The position numbers were made by a program, and so were the translations under genes. The notes under the pieces were generated by a model. The model made no database searches. It was not told the DNA's origin and was given only the letters and a program-made list of their open reading frames with translations. Source: Physcousia sp015060555 (lineage in GTDB: Bacteria > Bacteroidota > Bacteroidia > Bacteroidales > Bacteroidaceae). From it: a DNA stretch of 64,000 nt. Of this stretch, positions 16,138 to 24,486 are shown piece by piece (position 1 is the first letter of the stretch; the number at the start of each line of letters is the position of its first letter). Location of the stretch: assembly GCA_015060555.1 (NCBI GenBank), contig SUYG01000037.1, forward strand, positions 124,001-188,000, given 5' to 3'.

Positions 16138-17133
16138 CTATTTGGCGCGTCGGGCAGCCTTCTCAGCCTCCTTGGCGGCTCTCTCCTGCTCCTTCATCTC
16201 CTTGCGCATGGCTTCGGCCTCGCGTTTGATGCGTTCAGCCTCCTGGCGCTGCAGTGTAGCCTGGCGTTTCAGCTCTTCGGCTTGTCGCCGTTGCTCGGCT
16301 TCGATGCGCTTCTTCTCCATGGCTATCGACCTCTTTCGTGCTGCAGCCTCGCGCTTCAGCTCCTTGGCCTCGCGCTTGAGTTCCTCGGCTTCCAGACGTT
16401 TGTCCTCGGCAGCCGAGCGTATATCGCGTGACTCCTGCTGAATGCGCAGTTCCGCATCACGCTGCAGGCTGGCCGTCTCCTTGCGGCGTGCCTTGGCCTC
16501 CTTCTGCTTCTCGCGCGCCAGTTTCTTGGCCTGCTTCTCTGCCTCCTTGGCCTCCTTGATGGCCTGTTTGCGTGCCTTGGCGTTCTCCTTCATCTCGCGT
16601 GCCTGCTGCTTCAGCCGTGCCGCCTCGCGCTCCCTCTCGGCCTTCTCAATCTTGCGTTGTGCCTTCTCAGCCTCCTTCTGTGCCTTCTCAGCCTCTTTGC
16701 GAGCCTTCTCTCGTGCCCGCTCCAGCCTCTCCATGGCCCTCTCCTCAGCCTTTGAGGTAGGTACTGTGACGGCAGCAACGCCAGCGCCGGTGGCAGCACC
16801 AATGCCAGCGCCTGCACCCGCGCCGGGGCCATAGGTCGTCGTCTGTCGAGGTGCAGTGTTCTGTGGTGCCGGGCTGTTTTCGCTCATACATTGCGGACAG
16901 GCTGAGAGGCCTCTGCCCTTGGCCGTCGTGGGTGTCACGGGCATCACCACGCCCGCGCAGCCCTTCAGCACCGAACACGTCTTCGTCTTGTGGTAGCATC
17001 CATCGCTGCTGCCTGTGCAGTAGTACACCAGTCCCGGTGCCGTCTGCATCGTGGAATGAGCCACGGCGCAGTCGTTGCAGAGGAAACTCAGCAACGTGAC
17101 AATCAGTAGAATATGGCATCCAGTTCTTCTCAT
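16138..17133 (-). CDS. Secreted coiled-coil protein with an N-terminal cysteine-rich domain
   Basis: A protein of about 331 residues. After a signal peptide (HILLIVTLLSFLCNDCAVA) comes a compact cysteine domain, YYCTGSSDGCYHKTKTC with later CAG and CPQC. This type is found in many Bacteroidota secreted and phage-tail-associated proteins. A glycine-alanine linker (GAGAGAGIGAATGAG) follows. Residues about 130-331 are one long charged helix rich in Lys, Arg, Glu and Ala (KAQKEAEKAQRKIEKAERER), almost certainly a coiled coil. The function is unknown; a structural or surface role is plausible. An ATG at 17133 and an in-frame GTG at 17151 are both possible; I chose the ATG. A TACCTTTG box lies at 17172-17165. 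Confidence 0.7.
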   Translation of the reverse strand: MRRTGCHILLIVTLLSFLCNDCAVAHSTMQTAPGLVYYCTGSSDGCYHKTKTCSVLKGCAGVVMPVTPTTAKGRGLSACPQCMSENSPAPQNTAPRQTTTYGPGAGAGAGIGAATGAGVAAVTVPTSKAEERAMERLERAREKARKEAEKAQKEAEKAQRKIEKAEREREAARLKQQAREMKENAKARKQAIKEAKEAEKQAKKLAREKQKEAKARRKETASLQRDAELRIQQESRDIRSAAEDKRLEAEELKREAKELKREAAARKRSIAMEKKRIEAEQRRQAEELKRQATLQRQEAERIKREAEAMRKEMKEQERAAKEAEKAARRAK

Positions 17134-17164
17134 GATGTGATGAATGACCACTCCTTAGGCGCGG

Positions 17165-17172
17165 CAAAGGTA
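17165..17172 (-). promoter_or_regulatory. -7 box of the coiled-coil protein gene
   Basis: The minus strand reads TACCTTTG, 31 bases before the ATG at 17133. Confidence 0.6.
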
Positions 17173-17332
17173 CGAAATATTCCAATTCCCCACACGAAAA
17201 CGCCCAAAAATCAACACCTCTCCCCCATATTTTCCTTTTCTTTTTTCTTTTTTAAGGGATGTCCTAAAAATTAATCAACTTATAGTCAGATATTTCTGAC
17301 GATATTTCGGGTCACCTACATAACCGTGTGGA

Positions 17333-17458
17333 TTAACCAAAGATCTTGATTAGTCTGAAGATGAAGAATTTCTTGTCGATAACGCCCCTTAATTGAGCCC
17401 TAAAGTCCTTAATTTTTAACTTAAGGGCAGAGACGACCGACAACTTCGGCTGAGGCTT
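17333..17458 (-). pseudogene. Possible transposase C-terminal remnant
   Basis: In the otherwise empty 17173-17561 spacer, one minus-strand frame stays open for 41 codons and ends in TAA. It reads like a basic protein tail (LKLKIKDFRAQLRG, then DKKFFIFRLIKIFG). It has no start and is preceded by a stop. It resembles the tail of a Bacteroidota transposase, but I cannot name the family, so this is a weak call. Confidence 0.25.
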
Positions 17459-17561
17459 TTACCCGCTCAAAAAATGCGGTGTGCGGATGAAAAGTGTTAA
17501 AAATTATTTTTATTTGAGGTGTTTTTTCACTTTTCTTTTTCCTTCTATCATTAAAAAGGTG

Positions 17562-17569
17562 TACCTTTG
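17562..17569 (+). promoter_or_regulatory. -7 box of rpsO
   Basis: TACCTTTG lies about 110 bases before the rpsO ATG, implying a leader of roughly 105 nucleotides. Confidence 0.7.
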
Positions 17570-17574
17570 CGCCC

Positions 17575-17680
17575 GCTAAACCCGAAACACGGGTGCATTC
17601 GAGGGTGGGTGCACGACGATTGATGACGACGGCTCACCACCTGAAGGATGTGATTTACAAACTTCTATCATCAAAACATT
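17575..17680 (+). promoter_or_regulatory. rpsO leader, candidate S15 autoregulatory structure
   Basis: The leader holds a small hairpin (ACCCG, loop, CGGGT) and a second one (GTGCA ... TGCAC around 17593-17615). These precede an unstructured stretch up to the ATG. In other phyla S15 represses its own mRNA through structured leaders. Whether this is one is inference. Confidence 0.35.
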
Positions 17681-17950
17681 ATGTACTTAGATTCCGCTAA
17701 GAAGGCCGAACTCTTCGAGAAGTTCGGTAAGGGCACTACCGACACGGGTAGCGCTGAGAGCCAGATTGCACTGTTCACCTACCGCATTGCTCACCTCACT
17801 GAGCACATGAAGCAGAACCGCAAGGACCACAGCACCGAGCGTTCGCTCACGGGTCTCGTAGGTAAGCGTCGCGCACTCCTCAACTATCTGAAGGCTCGCG
17901 ACATCAACCGCTACCGCGCTATCGTCAAGGCTCTGGGTCTGCGTAAGTAA
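17681..17950 (+). CDS. rpsO: 30S ribosomal protein S15
   Basis: An 89-residue primary 16S rRNA-binding protein of the small subunit. The sequence shows the family core GTTDTGSAESQIALFTYRI, the LTEHMK...RKDHSTERSLTGLVGKRR region and the C-terminal LNYLKARDINRYRAIV. Length and start (ATG at 17681) are standard. It has its own promoter and a structured leader of about 105 bases. A GC-rich palindromic element begins 8 bases after its stop codon. Confidence 0.98.
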   Translation: MYLDSAKKAELFEKFGKGTTDTGSAESQIALFTYRIAHLTEHMKQNRKDHSTERSLTGLVGKRRALLNYLKARDINRYRAIVKALGLRK

Positions 17951-17957
17951 AAAAACA

Positions 17958-17992
17958 GACTCTCCCCCCGCCCTCCCTATCAGGGAGGGAGC
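17958..17992. repeat. GC-rich element, left arm of a perfect inverted pair
   Basis: This 35-base arm, with core CCCTCCCTATCAGGGAGGG, is the exact reverse complement of 18124-18158. The arms flank 131 bases that contain the start codon of the YfhO-type gene. The arm directly follows rpsO. Confidence 0.9.
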
Positions 17993-18092
17993 GGTCACTT
18001 TTCAAGAAGTGAGATCTAAACGAAGTGAGAAGTGCTCGCACTCCTCACTTCTTGCTTTTAAAAGAAAAACCATTCATCATTCATCACCATCT

Positions 18093-20828
18093 ATGAGCAA
18101 TAACAACCTGTCAAATAGTAACAGCTCCCTCCCTGATAGGGAGGGCGGGGGGAGAGTCCGCTGGGTATCTTCCCTCCTCCCCGACCTCCTCGCCATCCTC
18201 TTCTTCGTAGCCCTCTCCTTCGCCTACTTCGCCAAGCCGGTCTCCGAAGGGCTGGTGCTGACAGGCCATGACCACAGCGGCGGTGCCGGCGCATCCTCGG
18301 AGATGGAGGCCTATCGCAAGAGCCACGACGGCGAGCGCACCCGCTGGACCAACACGCTGTTCTCGGGTATGCCCACCTATCAGATGGCGCCCTCCTACCC
18401 ATCCACTGAGAAGCTCTCGAAGGTGGAGAGCGTCTATAAGCTATGGCTGCCGGACTATGTCGTGCTGGTGTTCATCATGCTCTTGGGTTTCTACATCCTG
18501 CTGCGCGCCTTCGACTTCAAGGCGTGGATGGCAGCGCTGGGTGCCGTCTTGTGGGCTTTCTCCAGCTACTACTTTATTATAATAGGTGCAGGTCACATCT
18601 GGAAGTTCTACACGCTGGCCTACATCCCGCCCACCATCGCCGGCATGGTGCTCTGCTACCGCGGCCGCTACGGCTGGGGCCTCCTCGTCACCGCCGTCTT
18701 CATGGCCCTGCAGATCCTGTCGAACCACATCCAGATGACCTACTACTTCGGCTTCGTGATGGTGCTGATGAGCCTCGCTTTCATCCAGCGCAACCAATGG
18801 TTGCGCTGGATGAAAGCGACTGCCGTCTTCGCCCTCGGCTGCCTCATCGGCATCGCCGTCAACGTCTCCAATCTCTACCACACATGGGAGTACTCCAAGG
18901 AGTCGATGCGCGGGAAGAGCGAGCTGACGCAGAAGACTAAAGACCCCTCCGACCAGACCAGCAGCGGCTTGGAGCGCAGCTACATCACCGCCTGGAGCTA
19001 CGGCATTGGCGAGACATGGTCGCTGCTCATCCCCAATGTCAAGGGCGGCGCCAGCCAACCCCTCACACAGAGCAAGACGGCCATGGAGAAGGCCAACCCC
19101 ACCTATATGCCCGTCTATCAGAGCCTCGGACAGTACTGGGGCGAGCAGCCCGGCACCAGCGGCCCCGTCTATGTCGGCGCCTTCGTGGTGTTCCTCTTCG
19201 TCCTCGGCCTCTTCATCGTCAAGGGGCCGATGAAATGGGCACTTTTCATCGCCACGCTGCTCTCCATCACCCTCGCATGGGGTAAGAACTTCATGCCCTG
19301 GACCGACCTGTGGCTGGACTATGTACCCATGTACGACAAGTTCCGCACCGTGGCCTCCATCCTCGTCATCGCCGAGTTCACCATCCCCCTGCTGGCCATG
19401 CTGGCGCTGCGGGAGATTGTAAGCCCCTCTCCCCGCTCCCCCCGTGGGGGGGAGGGCCGCCAAGCCAATGCCGCCGAGTCCTCTAAGAGTGCAGGAATCC
19501 TCCCCCCCACGGGGGGAGTTAGAGAGGGGCTTTTTGCCCTCCTTCTCACCGCCGGCCCCTGCCTGCTCTTCTGGCTCATGCCCGACGTCTTCTTCGGCAA
19601 CTACGTCAGCAGCTCCGAGGCTGAGATGCTGAACAACGCCGTGCAGGCTGGCTATATCCCCGCTGACATGCTCGCCGACATCCTGCGCAACCTGAACGAT
19701 ATGCGTCGCGCTGTCTTCACCGCCGATGCCGGCCGCTCGCTGCTCATCATCCTCGTGGGCTGCGCCGTGCTCCTCGCGTATTATTTTAAGAAGATCAAGG
19801 CGTGGGCGATGGTCCTTTGTCTCCTCGTGCTCTGCACCGCCGACCTGTGGGATGTCAACAAGCGCTACCTCAACGACGCCATGTTCTCCAAGCCCCAGCC
19901 CGCGCAGCAGTTCTTCCAGAAGACACCCGCCGACGAGGCCATCCTGCAGGACAGCGACCTCTACTACCGCGTCGTGAACCTCGCCGTGAACACCTTCAAC
20001 GACAACACCACCTCCTACTGGCACAAGAGCATCGGCGGCTACCACGCCGCCAAGCTGCGCCGCTACCAGGAGCTCATCGAAGCCCACATCCAGCCGCAGC
20101 TCGCCACCCTCTACAAAGCCGTTGCCGAGACCAACGGACGCCTCGACAGCGTCGCCGGCGACAGCCTCTTCCCCGTGCTGAACATGCTCAACACCAAGTA
20201 CGCCATCCTGCCGCTGCAGGGCGGCCAGACGGCACCCGTGCAGAACCCGTGGGCGATGGGCAACGCCTGGTTCGTGGATGACGTACTCCTCGCTGCCAAT
20301 GCCGACGAAGAGCTCTCCCTCTTGGGCGCCATCAACCCCCGCACCACAGCCGCCGTCGATGTCCGCTTCCGCGACCAGCTCCCCGACGCCTTGATTAGCG
20401 CCGGAGGGCCAAAAGTGACGAATGACGAGGTACGAATGACGAATAAAAGTAACCTTGCTGGTTCCTCGGATAGTAAATCTGATTCGTCATTCGTCATTCC
20501 TCATTCCTCATTCCTCACCCTCACCTCCTACGAGGCCAACGCCCTCACCTTCGAGGCTGAGACCGACTGCCAGCGCCTGGCCGTCTTCTCCGACATCTAC
20601 TACCCCGGCTGGCAGTGCACCATCGACGGCGAGCCCGCCCCCATCCTGCGTGCCGACTACGTCCTGCGCGCCGTCGTCATCCCCGCCGGCAAGCACCACA
20701 TAGCCTTCCGCTTCGACCCGCAGAGCCTCCACACTACCGAGGCCATCGCCAACACCGCCCTCATCGCCCTCGCGCTGCTCCTCATCGCCCTCGTAGCCGT
20801 AGGCGTATGGCGCAAGCGGAAGTCATAA
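18093..20828 (+). CDS. YfhO-family polytopic membrane protein
   Basis: A 911-residue protein with about 12-14 transmembrane helices, followed by a large extracytoplasmic region and a final membrane helix (ANTALIALALLLIALVAVGVW). It resembles YfhO-family proteins (glycosyltransferase-like, GT-C fold), for instance in YSKESMRGKSELT and WDVNKRYLNDAMF. These are thought to add sugars to envelope polymers; the exact role here is unknown. The ATG at 18093 was chosen because it follows the leader repeat. Three stretches are repeat-derived and in frame: residues about 11-22 (SSLPDREGGGR), about 444-480 (SPSPRSPRGGEGR and LPPTGGVREG), and about 774-809 (TNDEVRMTNKS, SSFVIPHSSF). The last lies in the soluble domain. 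Confidence 0.85.
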   Translation: MSNNNLSNSNSSLPDREGGGRVRWVSSLLPDLLAILFFVALSFAYFAKPVSEGLVLTGHDHSGGAGASSEMEAYRKSHDGERTRWTNTLFSGMPTYQMAPSYPSTEKLSKVESVYKLWLPDYVVLVFIMLLGFYILLRAFDFKAWMAALGAVLWAFSSYYFIIIGAGHIWKFYTLAYIPPTIAGMVLCYRGRYGWGLLVTAVFMALQILSNHIQMTYYFGFVMVLMSLAFIQRNQWLRWMKATAVFALGCLIGIAVNVSNLYHTWEYSKESMRGKSELTQKTKDPSDQTSSGLERSYITAWSYGIGETWSLLIPNVKGGASQPLTQSKTAMEKANPTYMPVYQSLGQYWGEQPGTSGPVYVGAFVVFLFVLGLFIVKGPMKWALFIATLLSITLAWGKNFMPWTDLWLDYVPMYDKFRTVASILVIAEFTIPLLAMLALREIVSPSPRSPRGGEGRQANAAESSKSAGILPPTGGVREGLFALLLTAGPCLLFWLMPDVFFGNYVSSSEAEMLNNAVQAGYIPADMLADILRNLNDMRRAVFTADAGRSLLIILVGCAVLLAYYFKKIKAWAMVLCLLVLCTADLWDVNKRYLNDAMFSKPQPAQQFFQKTPADEAILQDSDLYYRVVNLAVNTFNDNTTSYWHKSIGGYHAAKLRRYQELIEAHIQPQLATLYKAVAETNGRLDSVAGDSLFPVLNMLNTKYAILPLQGGQTAPVQNPWAMGNAWFVDDVLLAANADEELSLLGAINPRTTAAVDVRFRDQLPDALISAGGPKVTNDEVRMTNKSNLAGSSDSKSDSSFVIPHSSFLTLTSYEANALTFEAETDCQRLAVFSDIYYPGWQCTIDGEPAPILRADYVLRAVVIPAGKHHIAFRFDPQSLHTTEAIANTALIALALLLIALVAVGVWRKRKS
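18124..18158. repeat. GC-rich element, right arm of a perfect inverted pair, in frame
   Basis: Exact reverse complement of 17958-17992 over 35 bases. It is translated near the N-terminus of the YfhO-type protein as SSLPDREGGGRV. Confidence 0.9.
19423..19531. repeat. Paired GC-rich elements (type B) in frame in the YfhO-type gene
   Basis: Two inverted arms (about 19424-19456, containing CGCTCCCCCCGTGGGGGGG, and about 19498-19530, containing CCCCCCACGGGGGGAG and AGAGAGGGGC) flank about 40 bases. The whole block is an open reading frame inside the gene and sits between two transmembrane segments. Confidence 0.85.
20413..20518. repeat. ACGAATGA / TTCGTCATTC words in frame in the YfhO-type gene
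   Basis: Tandem words (GACGAATGAC type) are followed about 50 bases later by their complement (GTCATTCGTCATTCCTCATT), giving an inverted pair inside the coding region. They are translated as TNDEVRMTNK and SSFVIPHSSF. Confidence 0.75.
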
Positions 20829-20850
20829 AAAGGTAGATACTGGCATGAAG

Positions 20851-20884
20851 CAACGAAGAGCCCTCGGTCGGGGGCTCTTCGTTG
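20851..20884. terminator. Bidirectional hairpin terminator
   Basis: A 13-bp stem (CAACGAAGAGCCC / GGGCTCTTCGTTG) with a short loop sits between the convergent YfhO-type gene and the large secreted protein gene. Confidence 0.8.
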
Positions 20885-20935
20885 TTGAGTAGGTTATTGG
20901 AAGATGAGTGTGGGGCTGAAGGTCAGCTGGATTTC

Positions 20936-23755
20936 CTATTGTGCAGGCTGATCGAAGTATTCAGGGAAACAGATCTTGAGGTTTAAGCCTCGGTTCATGG
21001 TAGTGGATTGTTCTGGACCATCATCTTCACGAAGCGTGTATCTAAGGTTTTGGGCGAAAGTTGGCTCAACATAGCCTGTTGTTATCTTATCCAGATTGAA
21101 ATAACCTGATTCGTTTGCGAATGTGCCCGTTAACGACCCTGAAAGAGTGTGCTCAACGTCTCTACTCATCCTCGTCTCAGTCCACGAATAAGTGAGCGTT
21201 CCGTTTCTAACGTAGAAACGACGGGAATAGCGAGTTGCCTGACCTGATGGCAATAATTGGGCATTACCTTCATCACACAGAATATCGTACTCCATCTTGA
21301 ATTGTCCCGTTTCATCGGCAGATGTCGCTTCGCAATGCCAGCCATCGTTGTTGGTATTACGCGTGAACTTATGATTCATGTTCGTTGGGAAGTCCTTCGG
21401 CTGGATGTAATTAAAGTGCTCTGTTCTGAGGTCTGGCATATAGCCCTTTGTGACAATCGTCTGCACAGGATCAACAGACTTGTTGGGCAGAATGGCCGTA
21501 GTGAGCGTCAAGCCATTAGATTCTATTTCAAACCCATTCCGATTTCCTGTTCCTTTATAGGAAGTGTTCAAAAAAAGAAGTGTGTCACCTGGTGTGTGGT
21601 TATATCCTTGTAACTCTTGAAACTTCTTCATGTCTGTGACGGAAATCTCGAACTTACCTTCACCTTTGTCTGTGATATTTATCCATTCTGGAAAGTAAGG
21701 CCAGGCATCAACCGAATGATTGTCAAAAGCAAATATATTGTCGCATATACCCTCTAGTTTGACAGGCGTCTTGACTTCGCCGTCATATTCTATATATAAG
21801 GTATTAGAACTTGCCCCCAAATAGGGTTTTTCCACATAATCATAGTACGGATCGGCAGCATATGTTTTTTGGAAAAGTTCCACAAAAGGACGGAATCTAT
21901 ACCTTACAGGATTCTTGGAATACCCGACACAGCCGTTAGGATAATTAAAAACTATTTCTGGCCACGTATTCCTCTCATGTTCAGTCATCAACTCAACTTG
22001 ATGATAAAGTTTTGCCCGATTCGGCATACTCCACCAGGTTACTTCCTTGCCATTCTCATCAAGTTCATAACAGATGACACCTACTTTTACAGGCTTGAAA
22101 ACATTACCAGTGGGTTCAAAGGCGAAGACACGACATGGAACCTTTGTCACGCCTCCTTCGTTATCAGGGAGGTAGCGATCCTCATCATATTCCACGCAGT
22201 TGCCGAATTCAGGCACAAAGCTAACTTCTAACGGCTGGAATAGATTGAAGGTTCCATCTGCCAATGTCCATTTCTTGCGTGAGCTGAACGCTGATTCCAC
22301 ATCGGCAGAGATTTCGTAGTCAGCATCGCATAAGGACATCGAGAATTTGGTATTCTTCAATAGGTTATACATAAAGGTGTCGGCGAACTTCGGCTCCGTG
22401 AAATCAAATGCTATGGATCCTGATATCTTGGGACCTATGAACCATTCCCCACCTATGGTGGCATTAAAAATCCTCTTCATGATAGGCAGACTGGCAAACT
22501 TCATGGGGAAGTTGCACCCCGTCTGTACCCAACCGCTGAGTTCCATCTGATAGTTTCCAGATTCACTGCCGGAATTAGGAGTCTCGTTACCCTCATCGGG
22601 ATTCCCTTTCCCGCACGAGAACGATGGCCACCAATCTTTGATTTCCAACTTACTCCAGATACTACCCTTGGCCTCGGACGTTGAAGCCATAAATTTCAAA
22701 TCTGCCTGCCCACGAATGAACATATCGGGGCCCATTTCAAGGGTAAGGATAGGACATGTGGCTGGCAACGGGATGGTAGCAAAAGAGCCAAAACCTCCTT
22801 TCTTGGCTTCTCCTATTTTTCCGGTGACGGTGAAGCCCATTTGTACGCCCAAGTCCAAACGGGTAGTGATGCCGATGTATTTGGACCCAAGAACTGGAAG
22901 GTTCCAATCTACACGAGCATGCACTTTACCCTTCAAGCTTGGATCTATGGACGCAGTAATACCATCGCCATTGTAGAGCGGGAAATGACCATTGAGGCTG
23001 AAGTTGAAGATATCGCCCTCAAACTTTCCTTTTGCCCTACGAGAGAATTGTCCAACATTCAGCTCTGGATGACCGGCCACACGACGACGTACCATCTTTC
23101 CGCTGTCATCATAGCCATATTGTTCCACAGTGACGAGCTGCTGATAAATATCCGAAAAATCCGTTATAGGCGTGCCATACGCATAGATGCCATCACTCAA
23201 TTCAGATACGCTCTCAACTTTCATTCCCCATGTCGTACTCACAAAAATGACAATAAAGACATCACCAACCTTGGGGTATTGATCGCGAGGGATATCACAA
23301 GTTGAGCAGAATCGGAGCATGCAATTATTCATGTCATATTGCCATAGATACCTAGTAAGATAATCTCCTGCTCCTGAGCTTGTTCGCTGATCAATGATTC
23401 GTACTTTCGGCCCCATCTTAGTCATGGGCTGCACAAAGCCTATACTGTCAATGTCTGAGAGCAAGAATCGATAAGTACTGTCTTCTGTGACAACCTCCTG
23501 AGACATATATTCATCATAGGCGATACCTTGATTGTCATAGTACGAGTAAGTGATTTTCTCCACCTCGTCATAAAAGAAACCGTTCACGCGCCCGCCTTTC
23601 TGATAGATATAGAAGGCCGCGTTCTCGTCCTGCGCCTTTATGGAAATGACAATGGACAATTGACAATTGGCAATTGCGAGCAGAAACAGCACGCGCCAAC
23701 TACGGCACAGCCAATTCGTGCAATTTGTGTAATTCGTTGTAGTTAGCTGTTTCAT
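20936..23755 (-). CDS. Large secreted protein, paralogue A
   Basis: A 939-residue protein with an unusual signal peptide (LFLLAIANCQLSIVISIKA) followed by a mature N-terminus, DENAAFYIYQKGGRVNGFFY. The first about 100 mature residues (FYDEVEKITYS, SQEVVTEDSTYRFLLSDIDS, GFVQP) are shared with the 1148-residue protein encoded at 24487-27933. No known catalytic motif was seen. It overlaps the preceding small gene by ATGA at 23752-23755, so translation is coupled. The signal peptide region is built from words such as CAATTGTCAATTG. A cell-surface or extracellular role is likely, but the function is unknown. Confidence 0.7.
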   Translation of the reverse strand: MKQLTTTNYTNCTNWLCRSWRVLFLLAIANCQLSIVISIKAQDENAAFYIYQKGGRVNGFFYDEVEKITYSYYDNQGIAYDEYMSQEVVTEDSTYRFLLSDIDSIGFVQPMTKMGPKVRIIDQRTSSGAGDYLTRYLWQYDMNNCMLRFCSTCDIPRDQYPKVGDVFIVIFVSTTWGMKVESVSELSDGIYAYGTPITDFSDIYQQLVTVEQYGYDDSGKMVRRRVAGHPELNVGQFSRRAKGKFEGDIFNFSLNGHFPLYNGDGITASIDPSLKGKVHARVDWNLPVLGSKYIGITTRLDLGVQMGFTVTGKIGEAKKGGFGSFATIPLPATCPILTLEMGPDMFIRGQADLKFMASTSEAKGSIWSKLEIKDWWPSFSCGKGNPDEGNETPNSGSESGNYQMELSGWVQTGCNFPMKFASLPIMKRIFNATIGGEWFIGPKISGSIAFDFTEPKFADTFMYNLLKNTKFSMSLCDADYEISADVESAFSSRKKWTLADGTFNLFQPLEVSFVPEFGNCVEYDEDRYLPDNEGGVTKVPCRVFAFEPTGNVFKPVKVGVICYELDENGKEVTWWSMPNRAKLYHQVELMTEHERNTWPEIVFNYPNGCVGYSKNPVRYRFRPFVELFQKTYAADPYYDYVEKPYLGASSNTLYIEYDGEVKTPVKLEGICDNIFAFDNHSVDAWPYFPEWINITDKGEGKFEISVTDMKKFQELQGYNHTPGDTLLFLNTSYKGTGNRNGFEIESNGLTLTTAILPNKSVDPVQTIVTKGYMPDLRTEHFNYIQPKDFPTNMNHKFTRNTNNDGWHCEATSADETGQFKMEYDILCDEGNAQLLPSGQATRYSRRFYVRNGTLTYSWTETRMSRDVEHTLSGSLTGTFANESGYFNLDKITTGYVEPTFAQNLRYTLREDDGPEQSTTMNRGLNLKICFPEYFDQPAQ

Positions 23756-24225
23756 GGCCGCATCAGTTTAATGGTTTCTGTTCCAGCCTTCGCAATATAC
23801 ACGCCACGGGGGCGGTTCTTAATGGAAAAAGATATGGTTTGGCCGTCAGCGGCCGTGCGCTGTTCTAGCAATACGCCACCGGCCGTGTAGAGGCTGGCGA
23901 CAGTGCCATCGCGCAAGCCCTGGAAGGTCACGGCATCGCCCTTGTCGTTGATGACAACGGAGCGCTCGTTGGGTAACAACTCCACGCCGTCCGGCACACC
24001 TTCGTAGGTATAACGCAGGATGTTGGATAGCTGGTACTCCGCAGTAGCATTTCGCGTCTTGATAATCAGCAGATTATCCTCGAATGTCGTTTCAGGCAGG
24101 TCTGCTAACTTGAAGTACACCTTCTCCCCCGACTTCTGCCACACCACCAGCCGGGGCGTACGTTCCTGTGCGCTCGCCACCACCGGCAGCACCAGCGCCA
24201 TCAAAAGCAAAAGAACTTTTTTCAT
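23752..24225 (-). CDS. Small secreted protein with T9SS-like C-terminal domain (locus A)
   Basis: A 157-residue exported protein with signal peptide MKKVLLLLMALVLPVVASA. The mature N-terminal half (RLVVWQKSGEKVYFKLADLP) repeats a motif seen in the parallel genes at 27930 and 32177. The C-terminal about 75 residues (VASLYTAGGVLLEQRTA, then GVYIAKAGTETIKLMRP) look like the type A sorting domain of T9SS cargo. It is the first gene of a two-gene unit with the 939-residue protein (ATGA overlap) and is transcribed from a cassette promoter at 24294-24263. Confidence 0.75.
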   Translation of the reverse strand: MKKVLLLLMALVLPVVASAQERTPRLVVWQKSGEKVYFKLADLPETTFEDNLLIIKTRNATAEYQLSNILRYTYEGVPDGVELLPNERSVVINDKGDAVTFQGLRDGTVASLYTAGGVLLEQRTAADGQTISFSIKNRPRGVYIAKAGTETIKLMRP

Positions 24226-24360
24226 AAGCTCATAATTATTAGATTTTCAAATACTTTCGCGCCAAATATAGCCATCTTCCCCGAATCCACCAAAAGAAAC
24301 GTCGCTTTTCACACCTTCGCCCACAAAATGCTTGGATAATGAGTGTAAAAATGTACATCA
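24226..24360 (-). promoter_or_regulatory. Duplicated promoter-leader cassette, copy 1
   Basis: On the minus strand: TTTG (24294-24291), 20 bases, TATATTTG (24270-24263), then a leader ending in ATGAGCTTATGA. There the three-codon ORF Met-Ser-Leu-stop overlaps the start codon of the gene at 24225. Near-identical copies lie at 28851-28990, 30361-30462 and 32045-32180. Confidence 0.85.
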
Positions 24361-24386
24361 CTCAAAAAGCTGGACATAGAAACGCG

Positions 24387-24418
24387 AAGTGCCCGACCTG
24401 TGGAGGGGCCGGGCACTT
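24387..24418 (-). terminator. Hairpin terminator downstream of locus B
   Basis: The stem AAGTGCCCG / CGGGCACTT, enclosing GGCC-rich bases, lies after the 3' end of the gene at 24487. A close relative lies at 28736-28767. Confidence 0.65.
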
Positions 24419-24486
24419 GGGATTGATAAGGGTATCTTGTTTGACGATGACTTCTTACTTAATTGAAAATAGTGTCGATGCATGAA

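Noticed and set aside
16142..16834. Plus-strand ORFs opposite the coiled-coil gene
   Set aside because: They are antisense shadows of the Lys/Glu/Ala-rich codons. The minus strand has a signal peptide, a domain and a promoter.
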